A DNA stretch of 64,000 nucleotides from Gigaspora margarita (GCA_009809945.1 WTPW01000705.1:18992-82991), one strand, 5' to 3'; numbered from the stretch's first letter, positions 22,612 through 34,155 are shown. Notes: generated by a model from the sequence alone, not told the origin. Numbers and translations are program-made.

Positions 22612-23150
22612 GATCTTGGCTTTAAAGATCCAAAATTCTTTTTTTAAGATTCTAAATTCTTTCTAGTAACAATATTAAAGGGTAGACCATGTAAAAACAC
22701 AGAATCATTTTAAAAGAATGCAAGACTAGTTTTGGTGCTGTGGTAATGAAAGTTTCATATTTATATTCAACAATGCCTTGGCTTCAAAGATCCTTTTTAA
22801 GATCCTAAATTTTTGCTAATAATAATATCAAAGGGTAGATCATATAAAAATATATAATTTGTATAGTATATAACAAAGATCTTAAAAGAATACAAAACTA
22901 GTTTTAGTATTATAGTATGAAAATTTTTGTGTTTATATTCTACAAGAGCTTAGTTTTCTAGATCTACAATTCTTTTTGGGGGATTCCAAACTTTTACTAG
23001 TGACAATGGCAAGGTAGATGCATAAAAATACAGAATTATATATAGTATGTAGCAAAGATTAAAGAAATATATGTATAGCTTTTAGTATTTTAGTATTGTA
23101 ATATAAACTTTTCATTTTATATTCAACAATAATTCTGAGTTTTATTTTAT
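22612..23150 (+). repeat. Tandem repeat, period 160-185 bp, three units
   Basis: Units begin near 22614, 22776 and 22948, and a fourth begins at 23134. Shared words: CTTGGCTT.AAAGATC, AAGATTCTAAATT, AAGGGTAGA.CAT and TTATATTCAACAA. Units are diverged by many substitutions and small indels. Confidence 0.75.
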
Positions 23151-23900
23151 AGAAGTTAATTGCTTAGTAAGTCAGTGTAGATATAGTTTAAATCAAATAT
23201 ATCAGATATGTGAGTGGTATTATTTAACTTAATATAGGCTAAATATTGTAATTCATTTCTAGTAAAAATAGTGATACCAGAAAAATAAAACAGAATTACT
23301 ACCTAAAATATAGTAAATAAAAAGTAAAGCTTTGCTAATAATAAATTGTTTGGCAATAAATCATTTATTCATATACTAGTATATTCTGATATCGTTATTG
23401 TCACTATTATTGATTATTATTGATTTGATTGGCTAGCGATTACGTTTTGATTAACATTATCACACACATATCATTGTGATTGATTTGATTGGTTAATTGG
23501 CATATTTTGTTTATTATATGTGACAAATCGAATTTATATGACATATTGAATAGAGTCAAATCTGTCCATATAGCTAAGTTTAAATTTTAAACAATTGGTA
23601 AGCATTAATCATTATGTATTAACTTGAATCAATTTGATATTTGCAGATGCATAATTATTTATATTTGTTAATTGATAGTTATTAATTATTGATATCTATC
23701 ATTTTACAACTGCACTATCGATTTTTATCATTATATCTTAATTGATATAAATCGTTTTTTTGTTATATATCAATGATTATCAGGTTAAAAAATTTCATAA
23801 GGAGTATAAAAAGTCTTAAAAAGTTAAACATCTAGTATTTATAACAAATAGTTATATTTAACAAAAATTTGCTTATATAGTAGTAGATAAAATGAACAAA
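23151..23900. other. AT-rich intergenic stretch
   Basis: Repeated TGATTGATTTGATTGG words near 23410-23495 and ATTGATAT words near 23650-23790. No gene seen. Confidence 0.45.
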
Positions 23901-24480
23901 ACAACTATTATTAAAGGAGTAACTCTTTTATAGTTTGTAAGATTGAAGAAGCTATTTGAAAAACAGATGCCAAAAAAAGAAAACAAGAACATATACTAAA
24001 CTAGAAAAAGGGGCTCTTTTTAGTACAGAACTATTGTATACAAATCTTACAAAAAAGAAGCAAGAAGAACTAGTTTATAGACAAGTTCTTAGAAAATAAA
24101 AAGTTTTTTGTTGGAGATTAGAGTAAAAATATAGATATATCAAAGTAGAATATACTTAGTGAAAAATCAACAAAAAAAATCTAACAAATAGTATTAGAAT
24201 ACCAAAAGTAATAGAAAAAGAAAAAAAGGTTTTCAAACTAGATAGCAGAAGCACTATTCTAAAGGAAATAAACAAATGGGTGAAAAAGAACAAAAATTGA
24301 TAATATATTCAAAATCAAAATGATAATAAAAGAAGAAAATAGTCAAAAGTAGATTGAACTATAAAATAGAATTAAAAGGGTTGAATACAAACCAGGTAAA
24401 AAGAATAATAATAAATAAAAAAAAACAAATGCTATTAAGAGCTTTGAAAATCAACAGAAAGAGGAACAGTTGTATTTATT
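23901..24480 (+). other. Possible decayed coding tract, unassigned
   Basis: Lower T content and Lys/Glu/Gln-rich reading (for example KKKQEELVYRQVLRK near 24050) with several stops look like worn coding sequence. It resembles basic coiled tails of transposases, but no catalytic motif was found. Confidence 0.3.
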
Positions 24481-24562
24481 ATATGAATAGCTTACTGAGT
24501 ATAGTGCTTCTACAAACCTGAACCAAACTGGACTTTTGTTAAGTTTGAGTCTGGTTTAGTTA

Positions 24563-25073
24563 CTAAGAAGCATGCCATTTATCACATGATTTTTACTATG
24601 GATATATGGCCAGTAATAGTGATCATATCTATATATTATATTAACAAATCAAAATTAGATAAAGTGATCATACTAAATGAGGTGTGTCAATTAAAACAGC
24701 CCATTTTTACAATTTTTTAAAAAATAAGTTTTTATTAGATTCATATAAATTTTGACATGATTGATATTTTTCAATTATAAATAAAAGTCAATATGTATAA
24801 TAAAAAATCAAGATAATGTAAAAGAAAAATTACATGAGGCTACATAGAACTAGCACATTACAAGATTGCTCAATAGTCACATGTTGCCTTTAACCAATCA
24901 AAATTGTGAAATTTGATTAATCTCAAATCAGTTTGAAAATCATAACGAATGTTAAACTCAATTATATTACAATAAAATATATGTAAAAATGGGCTGTTTT
25001 AATTGACCACACCCTATATATGAATGAAAATAACTATAAATAAAAATATCATGTGATAAATAGCACATCTCTA
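24563..25073. mobile_element. TA MITE Q, copy 1, split by another MITE
   Basis: Ends AGCATGCCATTTATCACATG and CATGTGATAAATAGCAC; same family as 58526-58693. An unrelated TA element sits inside it at 24677-25014. Confidence 0.75.
24677..25014. mobile_element. TA MITE with GGTGTGTCAATTAAAACAGC ends, nested
   Basis: About 335 bp; inverted ends GTCAATTAAAACAGCCCATT and complement over about 30 bp. Comparison with the unsplit family member at 58526-58693 shows where it entered. Confidence 0.78.
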
Positions 25074-25160
25074 AACCAGATTCAAACTTTTATGTTTCAA
25101 ATTTATAGTTAAGTTTGAGTTTTGTTTGAGTCTAAATATACATATATGTATATTTGAATG

Positions 25161-25884
25161 CTAAACAAGTTTACTTAGAGTAAGAAGTAAGAATTAATTA
25201 GTAAAATTTAAAGAATTATAGTATTTTGTATAATTTTATTAATAAATTATTAAAAATATTATCTTATTTAGAATTATACTAATTAATTATAACTTTTTGC
25301 ACCAAGTAAACTTGTTTAACATCAAAAAATATATAAAATTAGCATATCTTACTTTTCTTAAAATTTGAAGAAAAAATATTTAATTTTAAAAATTTTTATT
25401 AAAAATTCAAAATTAAATACCTTTGCCTTATATTTTTAAAAAAACAACATAATATATATCTATTTTTTAATATAGAAAAAGTTTACGTAGAACAAAAAGT
25501 TAGAATAATTAGTAAAATTTAGAGAATTATAAAATTTTTATAATTTTATTAATAAAATTATTAAAAAATTATCTTACTTGAAATTTTACTAATTAATCAT
25601 AACTTCTTGCACTAAGTAAACTTGATTAGTATAAAAAATTACATTGAAGTAGTATATTTTATATTAATTAGTTTAAAATTTAAAGCAAAAATACTTGATT
25701 TTGAATTTTTAATGTATTTGTTAATGCTAAACAAGTTTACTTAGTGCAAGAAGTTATGATCAATTACTAAAATATTAAATAAAATATTATTTTTAATAAT
25801 TTTTTAATAAAATTATACAAAATACTATTATTCTATAAATTTTACTAATTGATTCTAACTTTTTGTTATAAATAAAATTATTGT
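25161..25884. repeat. Three palindromic units with AAACAAGTTTACTTAG ends
   Basis: Units about 150-165 bp at 25161-25328, 25481-25632 and 25725-25884. Each reads AAACAAGTTTACTTAGTGCA, then AGAAGTTA...TTAGTAAAATTT and the reverse complement around an A+T centre. Half-units recur at 26447-26500 and 28390-28475. Probably copies of one foldback MITE. Confidence 0.65.
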
Positions 25885-25944
25885 AGCAGCTAATACTAAA
25901 AATAGCTGATGCTGAAATTTGGAGTTGTAATTTGAAAATATATA

Positions 25945-26142
25945 CTGTCTTCCTCCTATATAATCACCTCCTATATAATCACATCATAGTAAAACCTTTC
26001 TATAATCACACCAAAGTCTGCAACCACTTTACTAATAAACTTATAAAAAAATACTTCTTTATAAACACATCATATTAAAAACCTTCATACAATCATACAA
26101 TTTGCATGATACAGACCACGTGATTATAGAGGAGGAAGACAG
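25945..26142. mobile_element. pogo-like TA MITE with CTGTCTTCCTCC ends
   Basis: 198 bp, ends CTGTCTTCCTCCTATATAAT and ATTATAGAGGAGGAAGACAG, flanked by TA. Interior repeats CCTCCTATATAATCAC, as in T1 and other family relatives. Confidence 0.85.
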
Positions 26143-26183
26143 TACTCTGCTAAAATCCACATATACTCTTTAATAATTAATTC

Positions 26184-26212
26184 TAACCCTAAACCCTAAC
26201 CCAACCCTAAAA
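26184..26212 (+). repeat. Short interstitial telomere-like tract
   Basis: Four imperfect CCCTAA-type repeats (CTAACCCTAAACCCTAAC). Too short for a telomere; similar CTAACCCTAA words recur in repeats at 14745, 27950 and 33445. Confidence 0.6.
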
Positions 26213-26584
26213 AAAAAGTAGACAAAATTACTCCAAAAATTTTTAAAAAATTTGTATCAATATAGGTTGAAATTTTAGTATCAGCCATTTTTAGTATCAG
26301 ATACAACACTTAATTTATTTTATTTTTTATAAAATTTAAAACAAAGATACATAATTTTGAATTTTGATAAAATTTCTAAAGTTAAGTATTTTTCAAATTT
26401 TAAGAAAAATATAATAAATATACTAATTTGATGTAATTTTTGGTTCTAAATAAGTTTACTTAGTGCAAGAAATTATAATCAATTAATAAAATTTTAAGTA
26501 ATTTTTAATTATTTTATTAATAAAATTACATTTATTATAAAATGCACCTATGGTAGTTTTGTATCTATTATATGTTTTATTCAG

Positions 26585-26689
26585 ACTTGGCACAGACTGG
26601 TCAATGGTCAAGTTTGACCAGACCAATTTGACCAATTTGACCAGTTGGTCAAAGAGTTTAGTGTTGGTCAAATTGGTCAAAGGGCAGTA
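26585..26689. repeat. TTTGACCAA-rich low-complexity tract
   Basis: Dense alternation of TTTGACCA and TGGTCAAA words, complementary to the tract at 28098-28195. Possibly the two ends of one interrupted element. Confidence 0.55.
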
Positions 26690-26955
26690 TTGTCATAAAA
26701 TAGCTTTAGGCAATGATTTGAACAATTTTGAACAATTTTGAACAATTAATTAAAGTAAAATTACTTAAAATTTTATTAAGATAACCTATTTTAATTTTAA
26801 CTGGAATGTGTTTAGCACCTAAAAAAATATATAATTAATTATTTTTTAGATAGATTTAATTATTTATTAAAGCCTGAACAAGCTTTGGACAATCTTGAAC
26901 ATTTGGACAATTTTGGACATGGACAAGACAAAAAAGGCTGTGGATAGCCAAATAG
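26690..26955 (+). mobile_element. Dispersed repeat L, copy 2
   Basis: Matches 1401-1665 end to end, including three TTTTGAACAA words and the GCCTGAACAAGCTTTGGAC block. Confidence 0.68.
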
Positions 26956-27064
26956 CCTCCTTCTACTAAACAACTACAATTTGTTTCCTTTTCCATACAA
27001 TACCATTCAAAGAGTATTTAAATATATATAGTATATATATCATATATATTTAGAACATTGGTAA

Positions 27065-28030
27065 ATTACACCACTAGTGTTCAATACTACATGTATTTTG
27101 ATCAATCAAAAATCATGAATTTGTGTAATGTGAAAATCAGGTATAATCTGAATTTTTCAAAAAAACAGAAAATTTTTCAAAATCATCTATATTGAAAAAT
27201 TCTGTCTAAGAAACCTATCTTCATGTTCTAACAAAAAAAAATTCTTGGTTTACTAACCTGGACATCAGAGTCGCATCAGAGGAAAAGAATCTATGTTCTG
27301 GCAGTAGATACTAAGAGAAGAAAGCTATATCGACCCTTCTGAGTTAACTGGTTTGGAAGTTTGTAGATCTGGTGTAAGGACCAGTAGGATAGTAGAGATG
27401 GGTACTAGGATCAGAGCAAACCTTGCAAGGGCAGAAGTAGGTAATAGTAGTAGTTTAGGCTAATACCTAGACTGCAAGTGGTCTGCCTCAGTAGATGCGT
27501 AAGTTACTGAAGCATAGGTAATACCTGTGTAGGACAGGAACTGCTCTACCAAGTTTTCCATGAGGATAAACTAGCCTAAGGGATTTCATGATATATCCGG
27601 AACTGGTCTTGACTGATTTATGCAATAGGAACTGTACTAGTGATACAAGAAGAACTGGCAGAGCAGAGACCAGAAGGTTTAAATAGGTAACCCTCTAGTT
27701 GGGTTGTAGGTATGGCAACTAGTGTAAAACCTTCAGGTGAACTACTTAAATTAGACAACCAAAAGTTGTATGTGTAGCTAGTTGTACTCTCATCTATGTA
27801 ACAAATGTCTGGGCACCCCTGGAGACACCTGTGGTCTGATTTACTTGAATAAAAGCCTTCCCTAGAGCAGAAACTTTGATATAAAAAAAAAAAAAAACAA
27901 AAAAAATTTCTTGCAAAATTTTGGTATAAACTAACTTCTAACCCAAACCTTAACTCTAACCCTAACATCAAAAAAATTTTTGCATATTATAATTTGTATT
28001 TACTAGTATTGAACACTATAGGTGTGATAT
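27065..28030. mobile_element. TA element with CACC...TAGTGTTCAATAC ends, host of a SINE
   Basis: Ends ACACCACTAGTGTTCAATAC and GTATTGAACACTATAGGTGT. The SINE at 27248-27895 entered it; without the SINE the element is about 300 bp. Confidence 0.72.
27248..27895 (+). mobile_element. SINE-1, copy 2, 5'-truncated
   Basis: Starts at GTTTACTAACCTGGACATC, equivalent to about position 47030 of the full copy. Ends GAATAAAAGCC...CTTTGATAT then poly(A). Target duplication AACAAAAAAAAATTCTTG (27230-27247) and AACAAAAAAAATTTCTTG (27896-27913). 5' truncation with a long duplication is typical of LINE-driven retroposition. Confidence 0.9.
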
Positions 28031-28097
28031 ATATATATTGTATATTTATATAGTATATATTAATTTGTATGCTATCTTTATTTTATTAATAGACTAT

Positions 28098-28195
28098 GCC
28101 ATTTGACCAATTTGACCAGACTACTTACCCAATTTGACCAGACTAGTTTGACCAGTGAATTTTTGGTCAACCAATGATTTGACCAACCCTAGTTT
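28098..28195. repeat. TTTGACCAA-rich tract ending AACCCTA
   Basis: Inverse counterpart of 26585-26689; its outer end AACCCTA is like the hAT-MITE B end, so it may be a worn hAT MITE terminus. Confidence 0.45.
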
Positions 28196-28482
28196 TATTA
28201 TATATATATTTTTTAGATTTTCTAAGGTTTGAATATAAAATTTTTAACAAGATTTACATATTAGCATTAACACTTAGGGTTAGTATTAGGTTGGGAAAGG
28301 TTTTTATGGGCATAGAGCATTATTACTTAGAACATCTTGCGCTGATTAATTAGCTAGTTTTTGGAATAATATATATAATGTAAAATACTATAGGTTTGTT
28401 TTAGTAAAAATCATAAAATTATACAAAATTCTATGATTTTCTAAATTTTACTAATTGATTCTTACTTCTTACTCTAAGTACC

Positions 28483-28917
28483 AAAAATAAGCTACCTTTT
28501 TTAGATGATTTTGGACACAAAAAATTTGAGAGTAGCTTATTTTCAGATATAATTAATTTTTGGTCAATCGCAAATAGTCAATTCATATTAAAATTTAAAT
28601 TCTACTATATAAATCAATAGTTAGCACTTAAGTAAACTTGTTTGCAAAAATAAAATACATATATACTGAAAGTTTCATCAAAATTGTAGCATATTTTATT
28701 ATTTGACTTTTAATTTTTTATATAAAGTTTTAATTTTTTCATTGAATGTAAAAATTAAAATCAAATTAATAAAAAAGTTCTTTGATTTTGTTGAAAATTT
28801 CAGAGTACGTGTATTTTGATCTCTTGAATAGTTTACTTAAGTGACTTTAATCGATTTATATAGTAAAGTTTGGACTTTACTATGTAGCCACTGCCGTCAA
28901 TTGTGGGTAGCTTATTA
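28483..28917. mobile_element. Foldback element R, copy 1 (AAAATAAGCTACC ends)
   Basis: About 435 bp bounded by AAAATAAGCTACC and GGGTAGCTTATT; same plan as 39936-40428, including AGTAAACTTGTTTG and TATTATTTGACTTTT inside. Confidence 0.65.
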
Positions 28918-29316
28918 TTTTATTTCTATAATATTATTACTATATAATAAAGTAAGACAAACATGATGGTTATATACATGAATGATGTCCCACAGTTGAT
29001 GAGATGGAATTCTTTTTTAGACTATTGAAAAACTATGCATAAACACAATTCTAAGGCAAGCACATTTATAATCAATGGATAACATTTATTTTTTTTTCCT
29101 CAACTCATTGACATTTATACAAAGAATATTTATCATCACAACAACATCACAACATTCTTTAACTCATTATTTAATTAAGGAATACAGTAATGATTAATTA
29201 CTAGAACTGGGTTAGCGCAGATCATCAATCAGGTCTTCCCAGTACTATTATACAAATAATTATAATAATACATTATATGAAGGAACAAGTAATGCTCATA
29301 AGAAATGATGAAATTA
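28918..29316. other. 3' flank of the large Sel1 gene
   Basis: Between element R and the Sel1 stop codon. No second gene and no convincing poly(A) signal close to the stop on the minus strand. Confidence 0.5.
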
Positions 29317-31113
29317 TTAAGAAAAACGACAATAAAGAGAAAATAAAAATGTGTAAATATAGGGGCGTAGAGAAGTTGCCGAGTTAACATCGGTTTCATT
29401 TTGTTTGCATAATGCGGCTTTTGAAACTCCAGAAGCATCGTCCATACCAGCAGCTTTTCGATAATACTCAAAAGCTTTCTGGTCATCTTTTTTAACACCA
29501 CTTCCATGATAATAACATTCACCAACATTATATATACCAACAGCATTCTCCATCTCTGCAGCTTTTTGATAATAAATGAATGCCCTGTGTTCATCCTTTT
29601 CAACACCAATTCCATTTCGATAACAATATCCGACACTATTTGTTCCAAAAGCATGACCCATCTCTGCAGATTTTTTATAATAAAGGAATGCTTTATGTTC
29701 ATCTTTTTTAACACCAATTCCATTTTCATAACAACTGCCAAGCGCAAATGTTCCATCAACATCCTTTAACTCTGCAGATTTTTGATAATATATGAATGCT
29801 TTATGTTCATCCTTTTCAACACCAATTCCATGACGATAACAATAACCAACATTATATGTTCCATTAACGTTCCCCATATCAGCTGATTTTAAATAATAAA
29901 CAAAAGCCTTATGTTCATCTTTTTCAACACCAACTCCTTCGTCATAACAATATCCAACATTATAAGTTCCACTAGCGTTCCCCAATTCTGCAGATTTTTG
30001 ATAATAAATGAAGGCCTTACGATCATCTTTTTCAACACCAATTCCTTCTTCATAACAATAACCAACATTATATGTTGCACTAGCATCCCCCATCTCAGCA
30101 GATTTTAGATAATAAATGAATGCTTTATGTTCATCTTTTTCAACACCAATTCCTTCGTCATAACAATATCCAACGTTATATGTTCCACAAGCGTCCCCCA
30201 TTTCCGCCGATTTTTGATAATATATGAATGCTTTATGTTCATTTTTTTCAATTCCAATTCCATGACGATAACAATAACCAACACTATTAGCACCACTAGC
30301 ATGGCCCATATCTGCAGATTTTTGATAATAAATGAATGCTTTGTATTCATTCTTTTTAACACCAATTCCATTTTCATAACAATTACCAAGTGCAAATATT
30401 CCGCTAGGATGGCCCATCTCAGCAGATTTTTGATAATAAATGAAAGCCTTACGATCATCTTTTTCAACACCAATTCCTTCGTCATAACAATAACCAATAT
30501 TATAAATTCCACTAACGCTTCCCATCTCAGCAGATTTTTGATAATAAATGAAAGCTTTATAATCATCTTTTTTAACACCAATTCCTCCGTTATAACAATA
30601 ACCAACATTATAAGTTCCACTAGCGTCCCCCAGTTCTGCAGATTTTTGATAATAAAAGAAAGCTTTTTGTTTATCCTTTTTAACACCAATTCCATGACGA
30701 AAACAATAACCAGCACTATTAGTTCCACTAGCATGGCCCATCTCTGCAGATTTTTGATAATAAATAAATGCTTTATGTTCATCTTTTTCAACACCAATTC
30801 CATAACGATAACAATGTCCAACACTATTTGTTCCACTAGCGTGTCCCAACTCAGATGATCTTCGATAATAAATGAAGGCTTTATGTTTATCCACTTTAAC
30901 ACCAATTCCTTCATCATAACAGACACCAACGAAATATATTCCTTCACAATCACCCGTATCAGCAGATTTTTGATAATAAATGAATATTTTATGTACATCA
31001 CTTTCGATTCCTATCCCATTTTGATAATAAAATTCCGGGTCATCAGAGTCCATTTCTTTATAATGAATCAGATTATTATAAATCTTATTCATTTTACTTT
31101 TTAAATATGCCAT
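29317..31113 (-). CDS. Sel1-like repeat protein, 15 repeats, 598 aa
   Basis: Single-exon gene. Residues 1-28 form a short head, residues 29-568 are 15 consecutive 36-residue Sel1-like repeats, and a 29-residue tail follows. Repeat core: GIGVEKDEHKAFIYYQKSAE, with Gly, Ala/Ser and aromatic positions kept in every unit. Sel1 repeats form paired helices of a TPR-like solenoid used as a protein-binding scaffold; partners are unknown. No signal peptide or membrane segment, so probably cytosolic. The start is the first ATG after an in-frame TAA 10 codon-bases upstream, with A at -3; T/A-rich sequence lies just before it. DNA shows a 108-bp tandem period, so other minus frames also stay open; those are shadows. 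Such genes are very numerous in Glomeromycotina and often neighbour TKL kinases. Intact as read. Confidence 0.93.
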   Translation of the reverse strand: MAYLKSKMNKIYNNLIHYKEMDSDDPEFYYQNGIGIESDVHKIFIYYQKSADTGDCEGIYFVGVCYDEGIGVKVDKHKAFIYYRRSSELGHASGTNSVGHCYRYGIGVEKDEHKAFIYYQKSAEMGHASGTNSAGYCFRHGIGVKKDKQKAFFYYQKSAELGDASGTYNVGYCYNGGIGVKKDDYKAFIYYQKSAEMGSVSGIYNIGYCYDEGIGVEKDDRKAFIYYQKSAEMGHPSGIFALGNCYENGIGVKKNEYKAFIYYQKSADMGHASGANSVGYCYRHGIGIEKNEHKAFIYYQKSAEMGDACGTYNVGYCYDEGIGVEKDEHKAFIYYLKSAEMGDASATYNVGYCYEEGIGVEKDDRKAFIYYQKSAELGNASGTYNVGYCYDEGVGVEKDEHKAFVYYLKSADMGNVNGTYNVGYCYRHGIGVEKDEHKAFIYYQKSAELKDVDGTFALGSCYENGIGVKKDEHKAFLYYKKSAEMGHAFGTNSVGYCYRNGIGVEKDEHRAFIYYQKAAEMENAVGIYNVGECYYHGSGVKKDDQKAFEYYRKAAGMDDASGVSKAALCKQNETDVNSATSLRPYIYTFLFSLYCRFS

Positions 31114-32127
31114 TTTAATCGTTTAAATATATATATAAAAAAAAAAATAGAGATATATTTATAATAATTTACAGAATTTTATAACACTATCGAGTGAAAC
31201 ACAACTTATTAAGGGTGATATTTCGTGAATTTTTGAGTATCCAGACTCTAAAATTCAAATCGAAGTATATTGTATATGTTATTTTATGGTAAAAATAATG
31301 CTTTTTATGATTTTTCGTCGTTTTTGTAATTTGTTGTGTTTTAATTTGTTTTTTTTGTTGTTGGAATGCAAGATCATTTGTAATGTTAAAAGCGTTGAAA
31401 ACCTAAATTTATATAAAAAAAATTGCAATTATCACGACAGTCTAATTTTTGTATGACGATTTGAAATTGCATGGTTTCAAAATAAGCTATATTTGAAATA
31501 TAAGGGTATTATAGAATTAACGTATTTTGGAAATTTTAAAAATAGAATATCAGGATTAAAATGATACAGAATATTTCACCAAGTACTATGAACGGGAATA
31601 ATATTGAAGATTAGATTCATGAATTTAAATGATAGTCAGTTAATCTCAGATCTGATTGGTAATGCATTTAAAATTTGTAGCATAATATTATAAAGGATTT
31701 AAGAACTTATTTTCTTGTTTTGGTTTAAGTAATTACGTACATGATTTTATTAGTTTATATTATATAGATTTGCCTTAATCCGTGAAGTCAATCAATTTTT
31801 TCAATATTAAAACATGGAATCTTATTGGTTCATTGATCTTGACGAATCATTATTCTAATTTAATCAACTTTGAAATTTGAATGTCTGAATAAAAAAGAAA
31901 TCATATTGAAAGTTAGAACCTTTTCAACGATCAAACATCCTACCATTCTCTAAGGCAGCATGTTCGATTAAAATTCAAAATTTTAATTACCTAAAAAAAT
32001 AGTTACATTAAGCTAAATTATTTTATTCAATAGATTTTGCAAAAAAATATATTATGCTCTTCATACAATATGCATTAAAAAAAAAAGTTTTTGATACGTG
32101 AATGCTATTTTAAATTTTAGTGTAATG
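31114..32127. other. Upstream region of the Sel1 gene, no gene seen
   Basis: TATATATATTTAAA lies immediately before the start codon. The remainder is AT-rich with more CpG than the repeat-laden parts; no conserved frame and no recognised MITE. Confidence 0.45.
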
Positions 32128-32258
32128 AGGGGTTTCAAAATTAACAAATCAGTTGCGTATTTCGAAAATAAAGTATGATTTTTTAAATAGCGTTTTTTTA
32201 CTATATTGAATTATAAATCGGAAAAATAAGATTTTCTAGTTTTAATTTTGAAACCCCT
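32128..32258. mobile_element. Small MITE with AGGGGTTTCAAAATTAA ends
   Basis: About 130 bp bounded by AGGGGTTTCAAAATTAA and TTAATTTTGAAACCCCT. No unambiguous target duplication. Confidence 0.7.
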
Positions 32259-32639
32259 AACAGCTAATAAATATATTTGCACAACAAATTAACATGATAT
32301 TTTGGGAAGTTAAAATTAAATGTAAAATTATAAATGGTTCATAAATAATTGTACTTTTATGACAAATTTGGTTACATTTAATGTTTTGTTAAATTTTTAG
32401 AGTCAATGCTAGCTAAAGATATAGGGATTCACTGACAATCACTTCATAAACCCTACAAATTATCTATGCAATGCACAGACAGGTTTATTTCATAGATTTT
32501 TATTACACCAATAACTCATTTTATGGACAACGACAGTTCCGACATATCATTTCACATAAAAGTTCTTTTTCTTAGAAATTGCATTAACTTTAACTTTAGA
32601 TCTAAACTTATCCTAATAAATGACAATGACTAGAATTAC

Positions 32640-32805
32640 TTTGTTTATGGAATGTATTGTCTGTGAAATAAATTATTTATGAAATGAACTGTCAATAAAA
32701 TAAACTGTCTATAAAAATGAACTTAAAGAATTGATTGTCTATAAAATGAACTTTTCTGTGAACTAATTGTCAGTGAAATAAGGCGTCTTAGAAGTGATTG
32801 TCTAC
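32640..32805 (+). repeat. Degenerate short tandem repeat (TGTCTATAAAATGAAC type)
   Basis: About seven diverged units of 20-27 bp, e.g. ACTGTCTATAAAAATGAAC and ATTGTCTATAAAATGAAC. Confidence 0.6.
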
Positions 32806-32892
32806 ATGAGCAGCATCTAGCATAGTTTGTGGTTTACTGATTTTGCTGATCATTTCGTCATAATAAAGTCATTAAAGTAACGATTTGCAAAA

Positions 32893-33299
32893 GCAGGGCC
32901 GATGATTTTCTGCATTGCCGCAGAAATCACGGAATTAGGTTGTAAACACGGAATGTATTAAGAATAGCACGAAATTGCCGCAGAAAGTAGGGATTTATAA
33001 ATTATTTAGATTTTTTTTATATCTGATGTGTACAAGGTTCTAAAAATATAACTTCCGAAACGTTCCGATGTAGAAATAAATAAACCTGAAATACGAGCGT
33101 GGTCGGGCGAAAATTTTTGCGAAATAATCCGAAGACTAAACGACAAGTTGATTGCAGAATATTCAAGATTTCTGTATAACCAACACAGATGACCAACACA
33201 GAATTCACGCAGAATATTATGCACGGAAATTCTGCAGAATTTGAATTTGTCACGGACGGAATTAACAATTTATCACCGCAGAAAATCATCGGTCCTGGT
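32893..33299. mobile_element. hAT-like MITE with CAGGGCCGATGATTTTCTGC ends
   Basis: About 405 bp, inverted ends CAGGGCCGATGATTTTCTGC and GCAGAAAATCATCGGTCCTG. Interior repeats CACGGAA and CGCAGAA. CAGGG termini suggest hAT, but flanks do not show a matching 8-bp duplication. CpG sites are kept, so perhaps younger. Confidence 0.72.
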
Positions 33300-33500
33300 C
33301 TTTGTGTAAATCAACCAACCGGAAGGAGACAAAAACAAAAAAAAAAAAAAACGCAAGAACATAAAAACGGCAGTCCAAACCTGTCTTGGGCCATTAATAA
33401 AAAAATGTCGGGAAGGCAATTTTACTTATATGTCTGTTCTAACTCTAAACCCGACCCTAATGCTAAACAGCTAAAATTTCAAAAAATCACGTGGGTACAT
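33300..33500 (+). repeat. Relative of the spacer at 14640-14760
   Basis: GGCAGTCCAAACCTG..., AATGTCGGGAAGGCAATTTT and CTAACTCTAAACCCGACCC here correspond to GCAGTCTAAACCTAC, AATGTCAAGAAGACAATTTT and CTAACCCAGAC at 14640-14760. The copy here has more CpG. Class unknown. Confidence 0.5.
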
Positions 33501-33953
33501 GGCTTTAGCCATCCCCTATAACAAGTAATTCGAAGTAATTCGAAGTTATATGAGAACTATTTTTGAGTATTATAAAAATTTATTTACTTTTTACCTATCG
33601 TTCTTTTTTTTCCTACTTTTACAATTTCGCGAAGATTTCTACTAACAATTTTATTTATTTATTGAGAAAGACGAATATGAGGATGTTCTATTAGTTTTTC
33701 GATCTTTGCTAACGTTTCTTTTGGCCTAGTCATCTTAGATTCAATACTTGGATAATGCCATATTAAGTTTTGGTAACATTCCCATAGTTTGGATATTTAG
33801 TAGTTATTGGTACTCAGTCTGCGATTATACATCGAAAAAAAAATTGATTAACACAGTATCTAAGGGAAAATTGTTAGTAATAAGTTTGCTATTTTGTCTT
33901 TATACTGTAATATAGTCTAAAATATATTGAGGGTATTGTTGTTTTTTTATGTA

Positions 33954-34155
33954 CCGTACAGCGCGGACATGGTACCCCGGATACGATACATTCCACGGGC
34001 AAAATCCAAGTTAGTACCCGGGTATTATACTAAGTGATTGTCATATGAAAACTTTTTTTACATAGGATATACCCGCTGGGTATTTTACATTCAACCATAT
34101 AATTTTTTTGGGAGGGTACTTTGATGTGGGGGGTACCATGGTCCGCGCTGTACGG
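33954..34155. mobile_element. TA MITE with CCGTACAGCGCGGAC ends
   Basis: 202 bp, ends CCGTACAGCGCGGACATGGT and ACCATGGTCCGCGCTGTACG, flanked by TA. GC-rich ends in an AT-rich setting with undecayed CpG, suggesting recent or unmethylated insertion. Confidence 0.85.

Noticed and set aside
26184-26212. Telomere
   Set aside because: Only four imperfect CCCTAA units, flanked by ordinary repeats on both sides; similar words occur inside several dispersed repeats.
29229-31001. Other long open frames overlapping the Sel1 gene on both strands
   Set aside because: The 108-bp period is a multiple of three, so every frame without a stop in one unit tends to stay open. Only the 598-codon frame has the Sel1 consensus.
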